Counted from the stretch's first letter, positions 15,489-24,515 are shown. The stretch is 35,953 bases of DNA from an uncultured Bacilli bacterium (GCA_944363605.1 CALVUM010000055.1:1-35953); one strand, 5' to 3'. Translations and numbers: made by a program. Notes: generated by a model from the letters alone, not told the origin.

Positions 15489-16727
15489 TTAATCTTCTCT
15501 TTCTAAAGGCATACTCATACATCTAGGACCTCCACGTCCCCGAGATAACTCTGCCCCATGTAACTCTAAAACAACAAGACCCGCTTCCCGTAAAACTTGG
15601 TTTGTCACATCATTACGGTCATAAACAACAACAACTCCTGGTGCAATACATAAAGTATTAGACCCATCATTCCATTGCTCACGTTCACTTCCAACTTTGT
15701 CGCCACCAGCGCAAGGAATTAATGTCACAGGAACACCTAAATAATGTTCTAAAATATTTCCTAAAGAATCATTAATTTCTCGAACATTCAAATCCTCATC
15801 ACTATCTGGATCATTGCCTTCTGTAATTTCAAAAACTTGCAAAGTGTCCAAAATTCCAGGATGATATGTAAATATATTGCGATCAATCTGTGTGAATACC
15901 GTATCCAAATGCATAAATGCTCTTGAATTTGGAATATTAAACGCCAAAACTGTATCAATTTTACATTTTTTATCTTTAAATAAATTCTTAGCTAATTGGT
16001 CAATAGATTCTGCTCTTGTTCTTTGTGAAATACCAATAGCTAAAGTATGTTCATTTAAATTTAAAATATCCCCGCCTTCAATATGATAATCATACGTCCG
16101 ACTATAATATTTTGGAACATCTTTATAGTCTGGATGATACGTAAAAATATACTCTGCATAAATTGTTTCACGGTTTCTTGTAACAGAATACATTCGATTT
16201 AACGAAATACCATTTCCAATACTCGCGAAATTATCTCGGGTAAAATATAAGTTCGGCATTGGATCAGCTAAGAAATTCGTCTCATCCGTAACCAAATCCA
16301 CCAAAGATTTTTCTGTTTCTCTTTTTCTCCGATTAATTTCCTTTACTTGAATTCCTTCCATCGTTTTTAAAACAAGTTCTTTTGTATTTTTAAAACTCAT
16401 TAAATATTCAAAAACCAAATCCTTATATTTAGGAGTACAAATACCAGCCTCCAAAATAAATTGTTTTAAGAATTTTTCTTTAATCTCATCACTAATATTT
16501 AACACATCCGTCATCAAATCTTCTAAATAAACAACTTCAACGCCATTACTTTTTAAAATTCTCGCGAATTCATCATGTTCTTCTTGAGCATCCTTTAAAT
16601 AAGGAATATCATCAAAAAGTAAATCGTGAAGTGTGTCCGGTGTTAAATTCAAAAGTTCATTACCCGGACGATGTAATAAAACTTTTCTTAGTGGTTTAAT
16701 CTCACTAGTTACATGAATTGCATTCAT
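15489..16727 (-). CDS. arcA: Arginine deiminase
   Basis: A 412-residue guanidino-group hydrolase that converts arginine to citrulline and ammonia. Conserved elements are LLHRPGNEL at the N-terminus, [30 protein letters not shown] and the terminal [13 protein letters not shown], with the nucleophile at C403. The active-site Asp, Glu and His are all in place and the length fits the family (about 410). AGAGGGAT precedes the ATG. The gene follows the ABC ATPase gene by 18 bases, so arginine uptake and degradation are transcribed together. Besides ATP, the pathway gives acid protection through ammonia. Confidence 0.95.
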   Translation of the reverse strand: MNAIHVTSEIKPLRKVLLHRPGNELLNLTPDTLHDLLFDDIPYLKDAQEEHDEFARILKSNGVEVVYLEDLMTDVLNISDEIKEKFLKQFILEAGICTPKYKDLVFEYLMSFKNTKELVLKTMEGIQVKEINRRKRETEKSLVDLVTDETNFLADPMPNLYFTRDNFASIGNGISLNRMYSVTRNRETIYAEYIFTYHPDYKDVPKYYSRTYDYHIEGGDILNLNEHTLAIGISQRTRAESIDQLAKNLFKDKKCKIDTVLAFNIPNSRAFMHLDTVFTQIDRNIFTYHPGILDTLQVFEITEGNDPDSDEDLNVREINDSLGNILEHYLGVPVTLIPCAGGDKVGSEREQWNDGSNTLCIAPGVVVVYDRNDVTNQVLREAGLVVLELHGAELSRGRGGPRCMSMPLERED

Positions 16728-16745
16728 TTTTATCCCTCTTTCTTT

Positions 16746-17462
16746 CTAATGTTTTATTTTTCCTAAAAATACTTTTAATCGCTCCGATTTTGGATGTGAA
16801 AAAATATCTAAAGGAGTTCCCTCTTCAATAATCTTTCCCTCATCCATAAAAATCACTCGCGTTGCAAATTCCTTAGCAAAGGAAAGTTCATGAGTAACAA
16901 CAACCATGGTCATTCCTTCCCTTGCAACATCCATCATCAAATTTAAAACCTCATCAATCATCTCCGCATCTAAAGCACTCGTCGGCTCATCAAACAAAAT
17001 AATATCTGGATGCATCATTAAGGTTCTTATAATCGCGACTCGTTGTCTCTGTCCTCCAGATAACGAGGATGGATAGACCTCACTCTTATCCTCTAAATGA
17101 ATTTTTTCTAAATACTTTTTAGCATTTTTATAAATAATTTTTTCATCTTCAATTTTTCTCGATAAAGGAGTAAGAGTGATATTTTTCCAAACAGTTAAAT
17201 TTTCAAATAAATTAAAATTTTGAAAAACCATTCCAACTTTATGTCTCATCTGTTTAAACTCATGTTTTGTAATATCTTTATTCTCAAAGAAAACCTTACC
17301 TTGAAAACTTTCTAAACCATTTAAACACCTTAAAAAAGTTGATTTTCCACTGCCACTTGGTCCAATAATAACAACTCTTTCCCCCTTAGAAATTTCTAAA
17401 GAAATATCTTTCAAAATTTTATTTTTTCCAAAAGATTTGGATAACTTTTCAACTTTATACAT
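16746..17462 (-). CDS. Polar amino-acid ABC transporter ATP-binding protein
   Basis: A 238-residue GlnQ/HisP-like ATPase: Walker [10 protein letters not shown] near 33-41, signature LSGGQRQR, Walker [13 protein letters not shown] and switch histidine in VVVTHE. It energises the importer formed with the permease at 17455 and the lipoprotein at 18166. The ORF can be opened from a TTG at 17486, but the ATG at 17462 (MYKVEKL) is preferred. It overlaps the permease stop by 8 bases and follows an AAAGGAG site. Because it sits directly ahead of arcA, arginine is the likely substrate. Confidence 0.9.
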   Translation of the reverse strand: MYKVEKLSKSFGKNKILKDISLEISKGERVVIIGPSGSGKSTFLRCLNGLESFQGKVFFENKDITKHEFKQMRHKVGMVFQNFNLFENLTVWKNITLTPLSRKIEDEKIIYKNAKKYLEKIHLEDKSEVYPSSLSGGQRQRVAIIRTLMMHPDIILFDEPTSALDAEMIDEVLNLMMDVAREGMTMVVVTHELSFAKEFATRVIFMDEGKIIEEGTPLDIFSHPKSERLKVFLGKIKH

Positions 17463-18153
17463 ATCGATTAAGTCTCCTTTCACCAAAGGAAATCAACTTT
17501 GTCAAAAGAAAAGTACAAAGCAAGTAAATAACGGCTGTGATAATTAAAGGAAAGAAATAATCATATGTTCTAGAAGAAATAATATCGGATGCTTTAATAA
17601 GCTCCACAATACCAATATAACTTGCTACCGAAGTTTCTTTTAAAAGTGTGATAACTTCATTTCCTAGAGCCGGGAAAATCTTACCTATTGCCTGAGGAAA
17701 AACAATACTTTTCATCGTTTTAAAATACCCGAGCCCCAAAGTTTTCGCAGCTTCTTTCTGTCCTCTAGAAACCCCGTCAAAACCTGCCCGAATAATCTCA
17801 GCAACATAAGCTCCTGAATTAATTCCAAAAGTAAGCACACCAACAGTAATAATCGAAATATCAACACTTCGAAAAACCACATAATATAAAATCATTAATT
17901 GCAAAAGTGTCGGCGTTCCTCTTATGATATACACATAAATATTTGAAAGAGCATTTAAAATTTTTAACCTTCCCGTTTCTTTATGATAATCACGAATAAT
18001 CGAAACAACAGTTGCAAGAACAAAACCAAGTACCGCGGCAAAAAAAGCAATGAACAAAGTGTTTTTTAAACCTTCCAAAAAATACAAGTATCGTTCATCA
18101 TAAATAACGCTTCGATAAAAACGTTCTCCTAAATCTCTAAACCATTCAACCAT
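17455..18153 (-). CDS. Polar amino-acid ABC transporter permease
   Basis: A 232-residue HisM/GlnP-type permease with about five membrane helices. The EAA cytoplasmic loop is [20 protein letters not shown], the coupling element that contacts the ATPase. A conserved RGTPTLLQL stretch follows the second helix, as in GlnP/ArtQ proteins. Only one permease gene is present, so the transporter core is probably a homodimer. The gene lies 12 bases after the binding protein and overlaps the ATPase gene. Confidence 0.92.
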   Translation of the reverse strand: MVEWFRDLGERFYRSVIYDERYLYFLEGLKNTLFIAFFAAVLGFVLATVVSIIRDYHKETGRLKILNALSNIYVYIIRGTPTLLQLMILYYVVFRSVDISIITVGVLTFGINSGAYVAEIIRAGFDGVSRGQKEAAKTLGLGYFKTMKSIVFPQAIGKIFPALGNEVITLLKETSVASYIGIVELIKASDIISSRTYDYFFPLIITAVIYLLCTFLLTKLISFGERRLNRYV

Positions 18154-18165
18154 ATTCTACCTCAA

Positions 18166-18894
18166 CTACTCTGTATATTTTAAAATATACTCTTCGATTT
18201 TACCTTCATCCATCAATCGTTTTAATACTTCGTTAATTTGATTTAGTAATTCCGTATTACCTTTTTTAACAACCATTCCGTACTTATCAGAAAATAAAAT
18301 TCCTTCCATAATTTTTAACTCTTGATTAGAAGCCACCAATTCTTTGGCTGGAAGCTCATCCATAACAATCGCGTCAGCTTTCCCACTTTTTACATCTTCA
18401 GCAGCCGCTAAATACTTTTTTTGAGAAAGTAAAGTTGCGTCAGGAAAATTTTTCTCAACATAGCTTTCGCCAACCGTTCCAAGTTGAACAGCAATTTTCT
18501 TATCTCTTAACTCATCAAAACTTTGAAGACTACTATCCGTTCGAATTACAACAACTTGATTAGAAACCGTGTATTCGATTGTAAAATCAACCTGTTCTTT
18601 TCTCTCATCCGTAATACTTATCCCAGCTGCTCCAAAATCTGCTTTCCCGCTCTGGACTTCATTAATAATAAAATCAAAAGCTACATCTTTAACTTCTAAT
18701 TCTTTTCCTAGAGTACTCGCGATTTCTCTAGCAATTTCAATATCAACTCCAACAATCTCACCATTTTCATAAAATTCATAAGGTGCAAAGCCCGCTTCTG
18801 TCGCCATAATAAGCTTACTATCTCGATCACTCCCACACCCACTAAAGAAGAAAACACATATAGTAAGAAGTATCCAATATGCAATTTGTTTCAT
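18166..18894 (-). CDS. Amino-acid-binding lipoprotein of the ABC importer
   Basis: A 242-residue solute-binding protein of family 3. The signal peptide ends in a lipobox (FFSGC, lipidated Cys at 20), so it is tethered to the outer face of the membrane. The ligand fold shows EAGFAPYEF, GVDIEIAREIA, DFGAAGISIT-DERKEQVDFT and a second lobe with KSGKADAIVMDE. This is the first gene of the seven-gene operon; GGTGGGAG precedes the ATG. Co-transcription with arcABC points to arginine, possibly also citrulline or ornithine, as ligand. Confidence 0.9.
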   Translation of the reverse strand: MKQIAYWILLTICVFFFSGCGSDRDSKLIMATEAGFAPYEFYENGEIVGVDIEIAREIASTLGKELEVKDVAFDFIINEVQSGKADFGAAGISITDERKEQVDFTIEYTVSNQVVVIRTDSSLQSFDELRDKKIAVQLGTVGESYVEKNFPDATLLSQKKYLAAAEDVKSGKADAIVMDELPAKELVASNQELKIMEGILFSDKYGMVVKKGNTELLNQINEVLKRLMDEGKIEEYILKYTE

Positions 18895-18910
18895 TTCTAC
18901 TCTCCCACCT

Positions 18911-18956
18911 ATTATAACTATTGTAACATCGAAAAAAGCTTTTGTAAATTCACAAA
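18911..18956 (-). promoter_or_regulatory. Promoter region of the arginine operon with a palindromic operator
   Basis: TATAAT (18911-18916, reverse strand) is a good -10 for the operon. TTTGTAAATTCACAAA at 18941-18956 is a near-perfect 16-bp palindrome just upstream of the -35 position. Its AT-rich symmetric form could suit an ArgR-type or a CcpA/CRP-type regulator. I cannot decide which. Confidence 0.5.
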
Positions 18957-19042
18957 AAAAGTATTTTAGATTTGCTTGACTAATTCTTGAAAAAAACTAG
19001 AATATACAACAATTAAAAATATTTTATGAAAGAAAAAAAATA

Positions 19043-19543
19043 ATGAAGTATTATCCTCTAACAACACCAGGAGAACAAGAAACTCTATATATTGATAAAA
19101 ATAATAATATTTATTTTCTACAGGCTATCCCTTTAAAAAAAAGAAAAAAAATTGAACAAAAAAATAACTTAAAATTACAATTAAACATGTATTTACTAGC
19201 TCTTCAAAAATCAAAAATTAATAAAAAAATACTATTAGAATGCTACGAATATATATTGAATCTACTACGAACTAAAGAAAAATTTGTTTTTTCAACAAAC
19301 ATACTCATTTTACAAATATTAACCTTACTATTAGAAAAACTAAAAGAATTAGAAACAGAAAAATTTTATCTTTTAGCAGAAAACTTTTTTGAAAATACTT
19401 CACTTTTAGATTATAATTCGAAAATTTCCTATCCCAGTTTAGATCAAGCAAGCCTTGGATTATCACGAAGCTTATATTTAAAACTATCCCATCAACAACA
19501 AATAGAAGAATTAAAAAAAGAAAAAAACTGTAAGAAAATCTAA
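19043..19543 (+). CDS. Hypothetical protein, 166 aa
   Basis: I do not recognise this protein. It has 166 residues rich in Leu, Lys and Glu, predicted mainly helical and soluble. Short lysine-rich stretches lie at about residues 32-42 and 155-166. It has no signal peptide. The ribosome binding site is weak (GAAAG, then A-rich). It is divergent from the arginine operon and monocistronic, ending in a clear terminator. Codon use and AT content match its neighbours. Confidence 0.65.
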   Translation: MKYYPLTTPGEQETLYIDKNNNIYFLQAIPLKKRKKIEQKNNLKLQLNMYLLALQKSKINKKILLECYEYILNLLRTKEKFVFSTNILILQILTLLLEKLKELETEKFYLLAENFFENTSLLDYNSKISYPSLDQASLGLSRSLYLKLSHQQQIEELKKEKNCKKI

Positions 19544-19556
19544 AACCTTACAGTTT
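19526..19556 (+). terminator. Terminator of the 19043 gene
   Basis: AAACTGTAAG / CTTACAGTTT (19526-19534 and 19547-19556) forms a strong stem with a T tract. The TAA stop (19541-19543) lies in the loop. Confidence 0.9.
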
Positions 19557-19638
19557 TTTAATACTATATAATAACTTATATATTTCTAGTCACTATTTTT
19601 AGTATTCTTAATTAATAAATAAAATGAGGATATTTCTA

Positions 19639-19764
19639 TTATTTTAAATCGTCTATATCATCATAAAATTCTTCCATTACATAAAAGCCTTTCAAATCAT
19701 AATCATGTGCTTTTAATGTTTGTGAGTAATCTAGCTGATGACCATTTTCATATCTAGATAATAC
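19639..19764 (-). pseudogene. Remnant of a small regulator downstream of the HipA-like kinase
   Basis: On the reverse strand an open stretch of 41 codons reads VLSRYENGHQLDYSQTLKAH then DYDLKGFYVMEEFYDDIDDL and a stop. LSRYENG is the recognition-helix end of XRE-type HTH proteins. The frame is closed by a TAG immediately upstream and there is no start codon or ribosome binding site, so the N-terminal half is gone. It lies downstream of the kinase, where a HipB-like partner could have been. The HTH assignment rests on one short motif. Confidence 0.35.
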
Positions 19765-19802
19765 CTAAAAACAGTTTTTAATTTTTTTATAAAGTCTTAA
19801 AT

Positions 19803-20759
19803 TTACATTTCGTTACTTGTATTATTATCAAGTTTATTATAGATAGGAAGCAATAGCTTATCATATCTATATTCCAATGATTTTAAATAATATGCTTTTT
19901 GAATTTGACTTAATACGGATAAGCCATTATATTCTTCTGGTATTTCATCAAATATTTTTTTTATTTCATTCATATTTATTTTAGGTATAATTCTTAACAT
20001 AGCTTTATTACAATCATCATTATTCATACTTTCAATATATTTTAATGGATTTATTTGTTTTCCATTTAATCTATATATTGAAATAGAACTATCATAAACT
20101 GATTGTTTGAACTTAAAATTATCTTCATAAATGGACATTAATTTATCATCGCTTGATTTATTATAAAATGCTGCTCCATTATCAAATACTGGTGCTATTT
20201 TTAAACAATTAGTATCTTTATTTAAAACTAATCCCCAATTTCCTTCATTTCTATCATTGTTACTAATAAAAGCATCTATAACAAACATATCCCAAAATCT
20301 TTCCTTTAATTCAGGAATAGATTTAAAATATGGATTTTCTTCCATAATAAGCAATACTTCTTCTAAATTCTGATTTGAATTCATATTTGAGCTTGTTGAT
20401 AAATGTTCTATTGCTTGTTCTACTTTTTCATCATATTCATTTTTTATCATATTATAGTCAATTATAGTTTCATTACTAGCCAAGAAGTCTTTACAAGCAA
20501 CTACTATTTTGCCATTAGCAAATCCTAATTTTGTTTTATATGAATCTATTCCAATTGATTCATATATATGTGAACCAAGATATTCTGATAATGGCGTTGT
20601 TGAATAAGATAATCCTTCTACATCCATACTTCTAGTTGATTTTGGATATTTTAAAAGCCATCTTTCATTATCTATAAGAATTCCTCTTTTACTTCCTCCA
20701 TGTCCTCCATAACTGATTCCACTCGTTTTAAGTATATCAAAATTCTCTATTTTAATCAT
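19803..20759 (-). CDS. HipA-like/CtkA-family serine-threonine kinase
   Basis: A 318-residue protein of the HipA_C kinase group. A glycine-rich nucleotide loop YGGHGGSKRG is at 17-26 and the ATP-binding lysine is K37 in WLLKYPK. The catalytic loop is NNDRNEGNWG at 167-176 (D169, N171... N174), and the metal-binding aspartate is in PVFDNGAAF (D193). It lacks the extra N-terminal subdomain of full-length HipA, so it is nearer the short CtkA/HipT type. Related kinases are toxins that phosphorylate aminoacyl-tRNA synthetases or other targets. The upstream 86-aa ORF overlaps its start by 8 bases; a broken regulator follows. Whether it is a toxin here is inferred. Confidence 0.8.
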   Translation of the reverse strand: MIKIENFDILKTSGISYGGHGGSKRGILIDNERWLLKYPKSTRSMDVEGLSYSTTPLSEYLGSHIYESIGIDSYKTKLGFANGKIVVACKDFLASNETIIDYNMIKNEYDEKVEQAIEHLSTSSNMNSNQNLEEVLLIMEENPYFKSIPELKERFWDMFVIDAFISNNDRNEGNWGLVLNKDTNCLKIAPVFDNGAAFYNKSSDDKLMSIYEDNFKFKQSVYDSSISIYRLNGKQINPLKYIESMNNDDCNKAMLRIIPKINMNEIKKIFDEIPEEYNGLSVLSQIQKAYYLKSLEYRYDKLLLPIYNKLDNNTSNEM

Positions 20760-21012
20760 ATATTCCTCCGTACTTTTTTAATAATGTCTTGTAATCATAT
20801 TCTGTAATCACCTTATTACGCCAATAGGATTTTGCATTTATATCTAATTCAGGAAATTTCATATCATAGCTAAACCAATCTCCAACTTTATCAAAACTTT
20901 CTAATTCAGATATTATCTCTTTTAATGTATCTGGTAAATGCGAATAGTCATACTCTATATTATAATCATAAAGCGGTTTATCTGTTTTGAATGGATCCCT
21001 TTTTTGTTCCAT
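20752..21012 (-). CDS. 86-aa partner protein of the HipA-like kinase
   Basis: A small acidic protein (86 residues) rich in Asp, Glu, Tyr and Lys, with no membrane segment and no recognised domain. AAGGAGAG precedes the ATG. The last codons overlap the kinase start by 8 bases, so the two are translationally coupled. Small proteins in this place in HipA-like systems can act as antitoxins or specificity subunits, as HipS does in HipBST. I see no sequence likeness to HipS, so the role is a guess from position. It is the first gene of this short operon. Confidence 0.65.
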   Translation of the reverse strand: MEQKRDPFKTDKPLYDYNIEYDYSHLPDTLKEIISELESFDKVGDWFSYDMKFPELDINAKSYWRNKVITEYDYKTLLKKYGGIYD

Positions 21013-21115
21013 AATACTTCTCTCCTTACCATAAAAATTTTAATAAACTTCATTATAATTATATCATGCCACAGACTCTATCCGCAACCTAAGCATTATA
21101 TAACAGGCAAGAAAA

Positions 21116-21139
21116 AACAGCAAATTTAACTTTACTGTT
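21116..21139 (-). terminator. Probable terminator after the thioredoxin-like gene
   Basis: On the reverse strand AACAG ... CTGTT (with an interrupted AAA/TTT extension) precedes a run of six T at 21112-21117. The stem overlaps the stop codon of the thioredoxin-like gene. The internal mismatch lowers confidence. Confidence 0.5.
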
Positions 21140-21596
21140 CTTGAAATGCTTTCATTACATCGTATTCTGAATCTTTTTGTTCTTCTAAAATTCTATTTAA
21201 CTCGTCTATAGAGTTTGTACTAAAACCAACCATTACTTCATCACCAATCAAAACAGTTGGAGTACCTTCATTTTTTCTTTCTAAGAAAGCCATGACATCA
21301 TCCATTAATTTATCATTTTCAGCATCTTTCCACGTTTCAAAAGAAAATATTTGATAATCATTTTTCCATAAATTTGTATTATCTTCTAAATAAACACGTA
21401 AATCCTCACAATGTGCACAACCATTGCCCCAGAAAATATAAATGTTTTTCTTATCCTCATCATAAGTAACATCACTAAGATGATCATTTTTTAAAATTTC
21501 AATCTTCGTCGCATTATCATAAATAACTAGTCCAACAACAAATACGATAAAAACAACACAAAATATTAAAAATGCTTTTACTACCCTTGTATCCAT
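21132..21596 (-). CDS. Membrane-anchored thioredoxin-like protein (CAHC)
   Basis: A 154-residue protein with one N-terminal membrane helix (about 7-26) and an extracytoplasmic thioredoxin fold. The active site is C60-A-H-C63 in IFWGNGCAHCEDL; the His-containing dipeptide is usual for oxidising DsbA-type sites. A cis-proline candidate is in GTPTVLIGD. The start is 2 bases after the stop of the sulfotransferase gene, so the two are co-transcribed. In enterobacteria AssT is made with its own DsbL/DsbI oxidase pair. Here the pairing is similar, but no DsbI/DsbB-like gene is visible. Confidence 0.85.
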   Translation of the reverse strand: MDTRVVKAFLIFCVVFIVFVVGLVIYDNATKIEILKNDHLSDVTYDEDKKNIYIFWGNGCAHCEDLRVYLEDNTNLWKNDYQIFSFETWKDAENDKLMDDVMAFLERKNEGTPTVLIGDEVMVGFSTNSIDELNRILEEQKDSEYDVMKAFQEQ

Positions 21597-21598
21597 AT

Positions 21599-23545
21599 TT
21601 AAAACCTCACATAATGTTCTGTATTATATAGTATACCATCAATTTTCAAATAAATCGAGTATTTTCCTTGCAATCCTTCTTGATTAATATATTTAGTAAC
21701 AACAATTCCGTTCTCTGTTTCCTCTTCTGTAAACACATCAACACATAAAGCAGTATAAGGTTTCTTACTAATAGGTACATCATAGCTTTTCGCAATTCCA
21801 TTTTGATAAAGAAGTACTTCTACATCTGTTCCTCTTAAAAAACGCCCTGAAAAAATCAAACGATCAACTTCTTTAGTAATTTTAATTTCATGAGAATCTT
21901 TAATTTCACTATAATCTTGAGCTCCCAAACTAAAGAACAACGATCTATTATTTACTTCAGTTTCCCCAAGACTACCAACTTTAGAAGGACTTCCTAAAGA
22001 AAAGACTTCCGCACCATACAAATCCATTTTTTCAACCCGATAATTATTAGTAGGTAAAACAATTTCAAAAATCACTTGATCATTTAAAAGTTCAACTGTA
22101 TCAGAAGTAAGCTTCACATTTCCACTCGTTAACCCAGCGGGCTGATTAGACGGAACCCCATCAACCGAAACAATTCCTCCCGAATGAACAATATAGTGAT
22201 TTTTATTTAAATAATCCACATCAGAAATATAAGGACTATAAAAAGAACTTCCTCTTTCCTTGCCATATTCCCAAACTTGCTCAATAGTCATTTTTTCTGT
22301 GTCAATTTTATACATCACACCTCTTGTATACCTATTACTTGCTGAAACATATTCACTAGGAATTTTACTTTTATTATTACCATTATCTAAAATAAACACA
22401 TAACCTTCAGGAGTAATCATCGCAGCATGTTGACTCCATTGCCATTCAAAATCATCTCCCACTGGTGTAAAGAAATACTTTTGATATTCTTCACTCCAGT
22501 TTGTCGAGTCTCCAATAATCCAATTAAGTTCTCCTGTATCATAAGAAATATTAATTACAGCATCCATGTGTCTACCAGATAAAGTTATCGAATTTGTGTT
22601 TTCATCATACCAAACAGAATTATTATGAAACCAATCATATTGACTCCAATTCTCACTTTTACCGTCTTCCTTATTTAAAATTTTTGTTAAATCAAAAGTT
22701 TTAACAATTTCTCCAGTTTCTCGGTCAACTTCTACTATATAGTCTTCAACTGTTCCAGATGAAAAATTATCACTCGCAACTAAAAAATTTCCATTAGCCA
22801 TTTCGTAATAATCATGATGATATCCGCCTTCTAAACTATATTCTTTAACAATTTTACCAAGTAAATTCATTTCATACATTCCAGTCATATAATAAGGAGA
22901 ATTCACAAGTCTTTCTGTGCTGACAAGCAAATTACCATTTTCTAAACGGTCAATTTTCCACAAAGCATAATTTGTTAAATACCAGCGAACATCTCCATTC
23001 ACATCATATGCGACTGTATAACCAGAACTTGATGGTGTAAAAAAATACAGTTCATTTCCTAATTTACTTTTATCTGCTTTAACATTAGTAGGTAAAGCCA
23101 TATTATCTGGTAATTTTTCAGTTTCAATAACTATCTTTTTTGTTTGTTCCCCAACCTTTAAAGTAATTTCATTTGCTTTTCCAGCATAAAGTCCATAAAC
23201 TGGAATATAATGATTCTTTGTAGCATCAAAAGTATGTGTAAAAGTTGTATTTTTATCCTTACCAGGAATAGTAACAGTAACCTCTACTTCTTCATCCGTT
23301 TCAAAAATTACTAAAGCAGTTAAAGGAGAATTTCCATAAGGATTAACTATCACATTTGGCTTATCAAGCGTATATCCTTTAATTTGAAATTCTTTTTCTT
23401 TTTCAATTTGACTATCCATCAAACTAACAACCTGTTCTACTTCCATAGAATTTTGGGAAAATAAATCAAGTCCAACATAACAAAGTAGTAAAAGAATTAC
23501 TAAACATAACAAACCAATCCCTATTATTTTTTTGCTTTTTTTCAT
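21599..23545 (-). CDS. assT: Arylsulfate sulfotransferase (PAPS-independent), membrane-anchored
   Basis: A 648-residue ASST-family enzyme that moves a sulfuryl group from one aryl sulfate to another phenol through a sulfo-histidine. An N-terminal membrane helix (about 7-29) anchors it outside the membrane. An immunoglobulin-like N domain (about 55-140) precedes a six-bladed beta-propeller. Candidate active-site residues are H243/H244 (GYHHDYYE), H307 (FHNNSV), R325 (LSGRHMD) and the nucleophile H373 (WSQHAAMI). The H307-R325 spacing of 18 equals that of the E. coli enzyme (H356-R374). The exported part has a single cysteine. The start at 23545 follows GGAGGGAAAG; the TTG at 23560 is rejected. 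Confidence 0.88.
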   Translation of the reverse strand: MKKSKKIIGIGLLCLVILLLLCYVGLDLFSQNSMEVEQVVSLMDSQIEKEKEFQIKGYTLDKPNVIVNPYGNSPLTALVIFETDEEVEVTVTIPGKDKNTTFTHTFDATKNHYIPVYGLYAGKANEITLKVGEQTKKIVIETEKLPDNMALPTNVKADKSKLGNELYFFTPSSSGYTVAYDVNGDVRWYLTNYALWKIDRLENGNLLVSTERLVNSPYYMTGMYEMNLLGKIVKEYSLEGGYHHDYYEMANGNFLVASDNFSSGTVEDYIVEVDRETGEIVKTFDLTKILNKEDGKSENWSQYDWFHNNSVWYDENTNSITLSGRHMDAVINISYDTGELNWIIGDSTNWSEEYQKYFFTPVGDDFEWQWSQHAAMITPEGYVFILDNGNNKSKIPSEYVSASNRYTRGVMYKIDTEKMTIEQVWEYGKERGSSFYSPYISDVDYLNKNHYIVHSGGIVSVDGVPSNQPAGLTSGNVKLTSDTVELLNDQVIFEIVLPTNNYRVEKMDLYGAEVFSLGSPSKVGSLGETEVNNRSLFFSLGAQDYSEIKDSHEIKITKEVDRLIFSGRFLRGTDVEVLLYQNGIAKSYDVPISKKPYTALCVDVFTEEETENGIVVTKYINQEGLQGKYSIYLKIDGILYNTEHYVRF

Positions 23546-23588
23546 TTTCTTTCCCTCCAACTAAAATTCTACAAAATTTTTCTTCAAA

Positions 23589-23622
23589 TAAAAAGAAACG
23601 CTTAGTTGAATTAAACTAAACG
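23589..23622 (-). terminator. Terminator between the XRE gene and assT
   Basis: On the reverse strand CGTTTAGTT / AACTAAGCG (23614-23622 and 23599-23607) forms a 9-bp stem with one G-U pair, followed by TTTCTTTTTATTT. It separates the regulator from the sulfotransferase unit. Confidence 0.8.
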
Positions 23623-23632
23623 CATCGTTTAC

Positions 23633-24340
23633 TTAATGAACCGTACAACTTGTAAGCTCTAACGGAACAATATAAGTTTCCGTTTTACCTTCTTTTGTTA
23701 AAGCGTGAATCGCTAAATAAAGAGTACTCTCACTCAAATTCTTACAACTTATTTCAAATGAATCAATATGAAATTCAATTTGTCTTAAAAACTCATTTAA
23801 ACTTTGAACATTTTCACTTTCCAAAGTTCCACTCTCACCAATTTTTCTTTCTACATTGCCATCAGCTTCATATAATAAACAATCAATCGAAACATATTCT
23901 TCATGAGTATTTTCCTCTTCTAAATAAACAATATCTGAAATAAAAATAGAACTTTGTTCATTAGAATAAGCAGCAACACCTTTAATCGCAAAAGAATCAT
24001 TTGAAGAAACAACATCCGAAAAAGAAAAATTTTGATTATTATGAAAAATAAAATAAAAAAGAATCACAATACCAACAAAAACTATAAAACCAAGAACAAA
24101 AAATATTTTTTTATCAACCTTTTTTTGCTTTTTCTCTTCCCCATTTAAAAGGGTTTCTAAATCAACTTGAAAAAGTTCACTAATTTGCTTTAACATTTCT
24201 ATATCAGGAATACCCCTTCCATTTTCCCATTTCGAAACAGCCTGACTAGTAACCATTAACTTTTGAGCAAGTTCATTCTGCGTCATTCCATTTTTTTTTC
24301 GTAGTTCATATATAAAACTACCAATTTTCTGCGGATCCAT
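23633..24340 (-). CDS. XRE-family HTH regulator with a membrane anchor
   Basis: A 235-residue protein. The N-terminal HTH (about 5-65) reads IGSFIYELRKKNGMTQNELA then QKLMVTSQAVSKWENGRGIPD, a standard XRE domain. A linker with lysines leads to one membrane helix (about 80-99) and a C-terminal extracytoplasmic domain of about 130 residues without a family I recognise. The layout suggests a regulator that senses an outside signal. It lies upstream of the assT unit on the same strand but behind its own terminator. Two copies of an 11-bp repeat between its promoter and start codon suggest self-control. Confidence 0.85.
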   Translation of the reverse strand: MDPQKIGSFIYELRKKNGMTQNELAQKLMVTSQAVSKWENGRGIPDIEMLKQISELFQVDLETLLNGEEKKQKKVDKKIFFVLGFIVFVGIVILFYFIFHNNQNFSFSDVVSSNDSFAIKGVAAYSNEQSSIFISDIVYLEEENTHEEYVSIDCLLYEADGNVERKIGESGTLESENVQSLNEFLRQIEFHIDSFEISCKNLSESTLYLAIHALTKEGKTETYIVPLELTSCTVH

Positions 24341-24360
24341 ACTTCACTTCCCTTCAAAAT

Positions 24361-24432
24361 TTACTGCGACATTACTGCGACATTTTCACAAAACTGTAAA
24401 ATTATTATACTAAAAATCAAACCAAGAAACAA
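24361..24432 (-). promoter_or_regulatory. Promoter of the XRE membrane regulator with tandem 11-bp repeats
   Basis: On the reverse strand TTGTTT (24427-24432) and TATAAT (24404-24409) are 17 bases apart. Downstream of the start site TTACTGCGACA occurs twice without a gap (24361-24371, 24372-24382). This is a good candidate autoregulatory operator in a region otherwise poor in G and C. Confidence 0.65.
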
Positions 24433-24438
24433 GCAAAC

Positions 24439-24460
24439 AAAAAAGTACATCTCTGTACCA
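24439..24460 (-). terminator. Weak terminator after the surface protein gene
   Basis: On the reverse strand GGTACA-GAGA-TGTAC and six T form a short hairpin about 56 bases after the stop codon at 24516. Only five base pairs are perfect. Confidence 0.5.
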
Positions 24461-24515
24461 TTTTGCTCTTATCATAATATTAATAAATAATAATTTCCAA
24501 TAATTCTAAAGAAAA

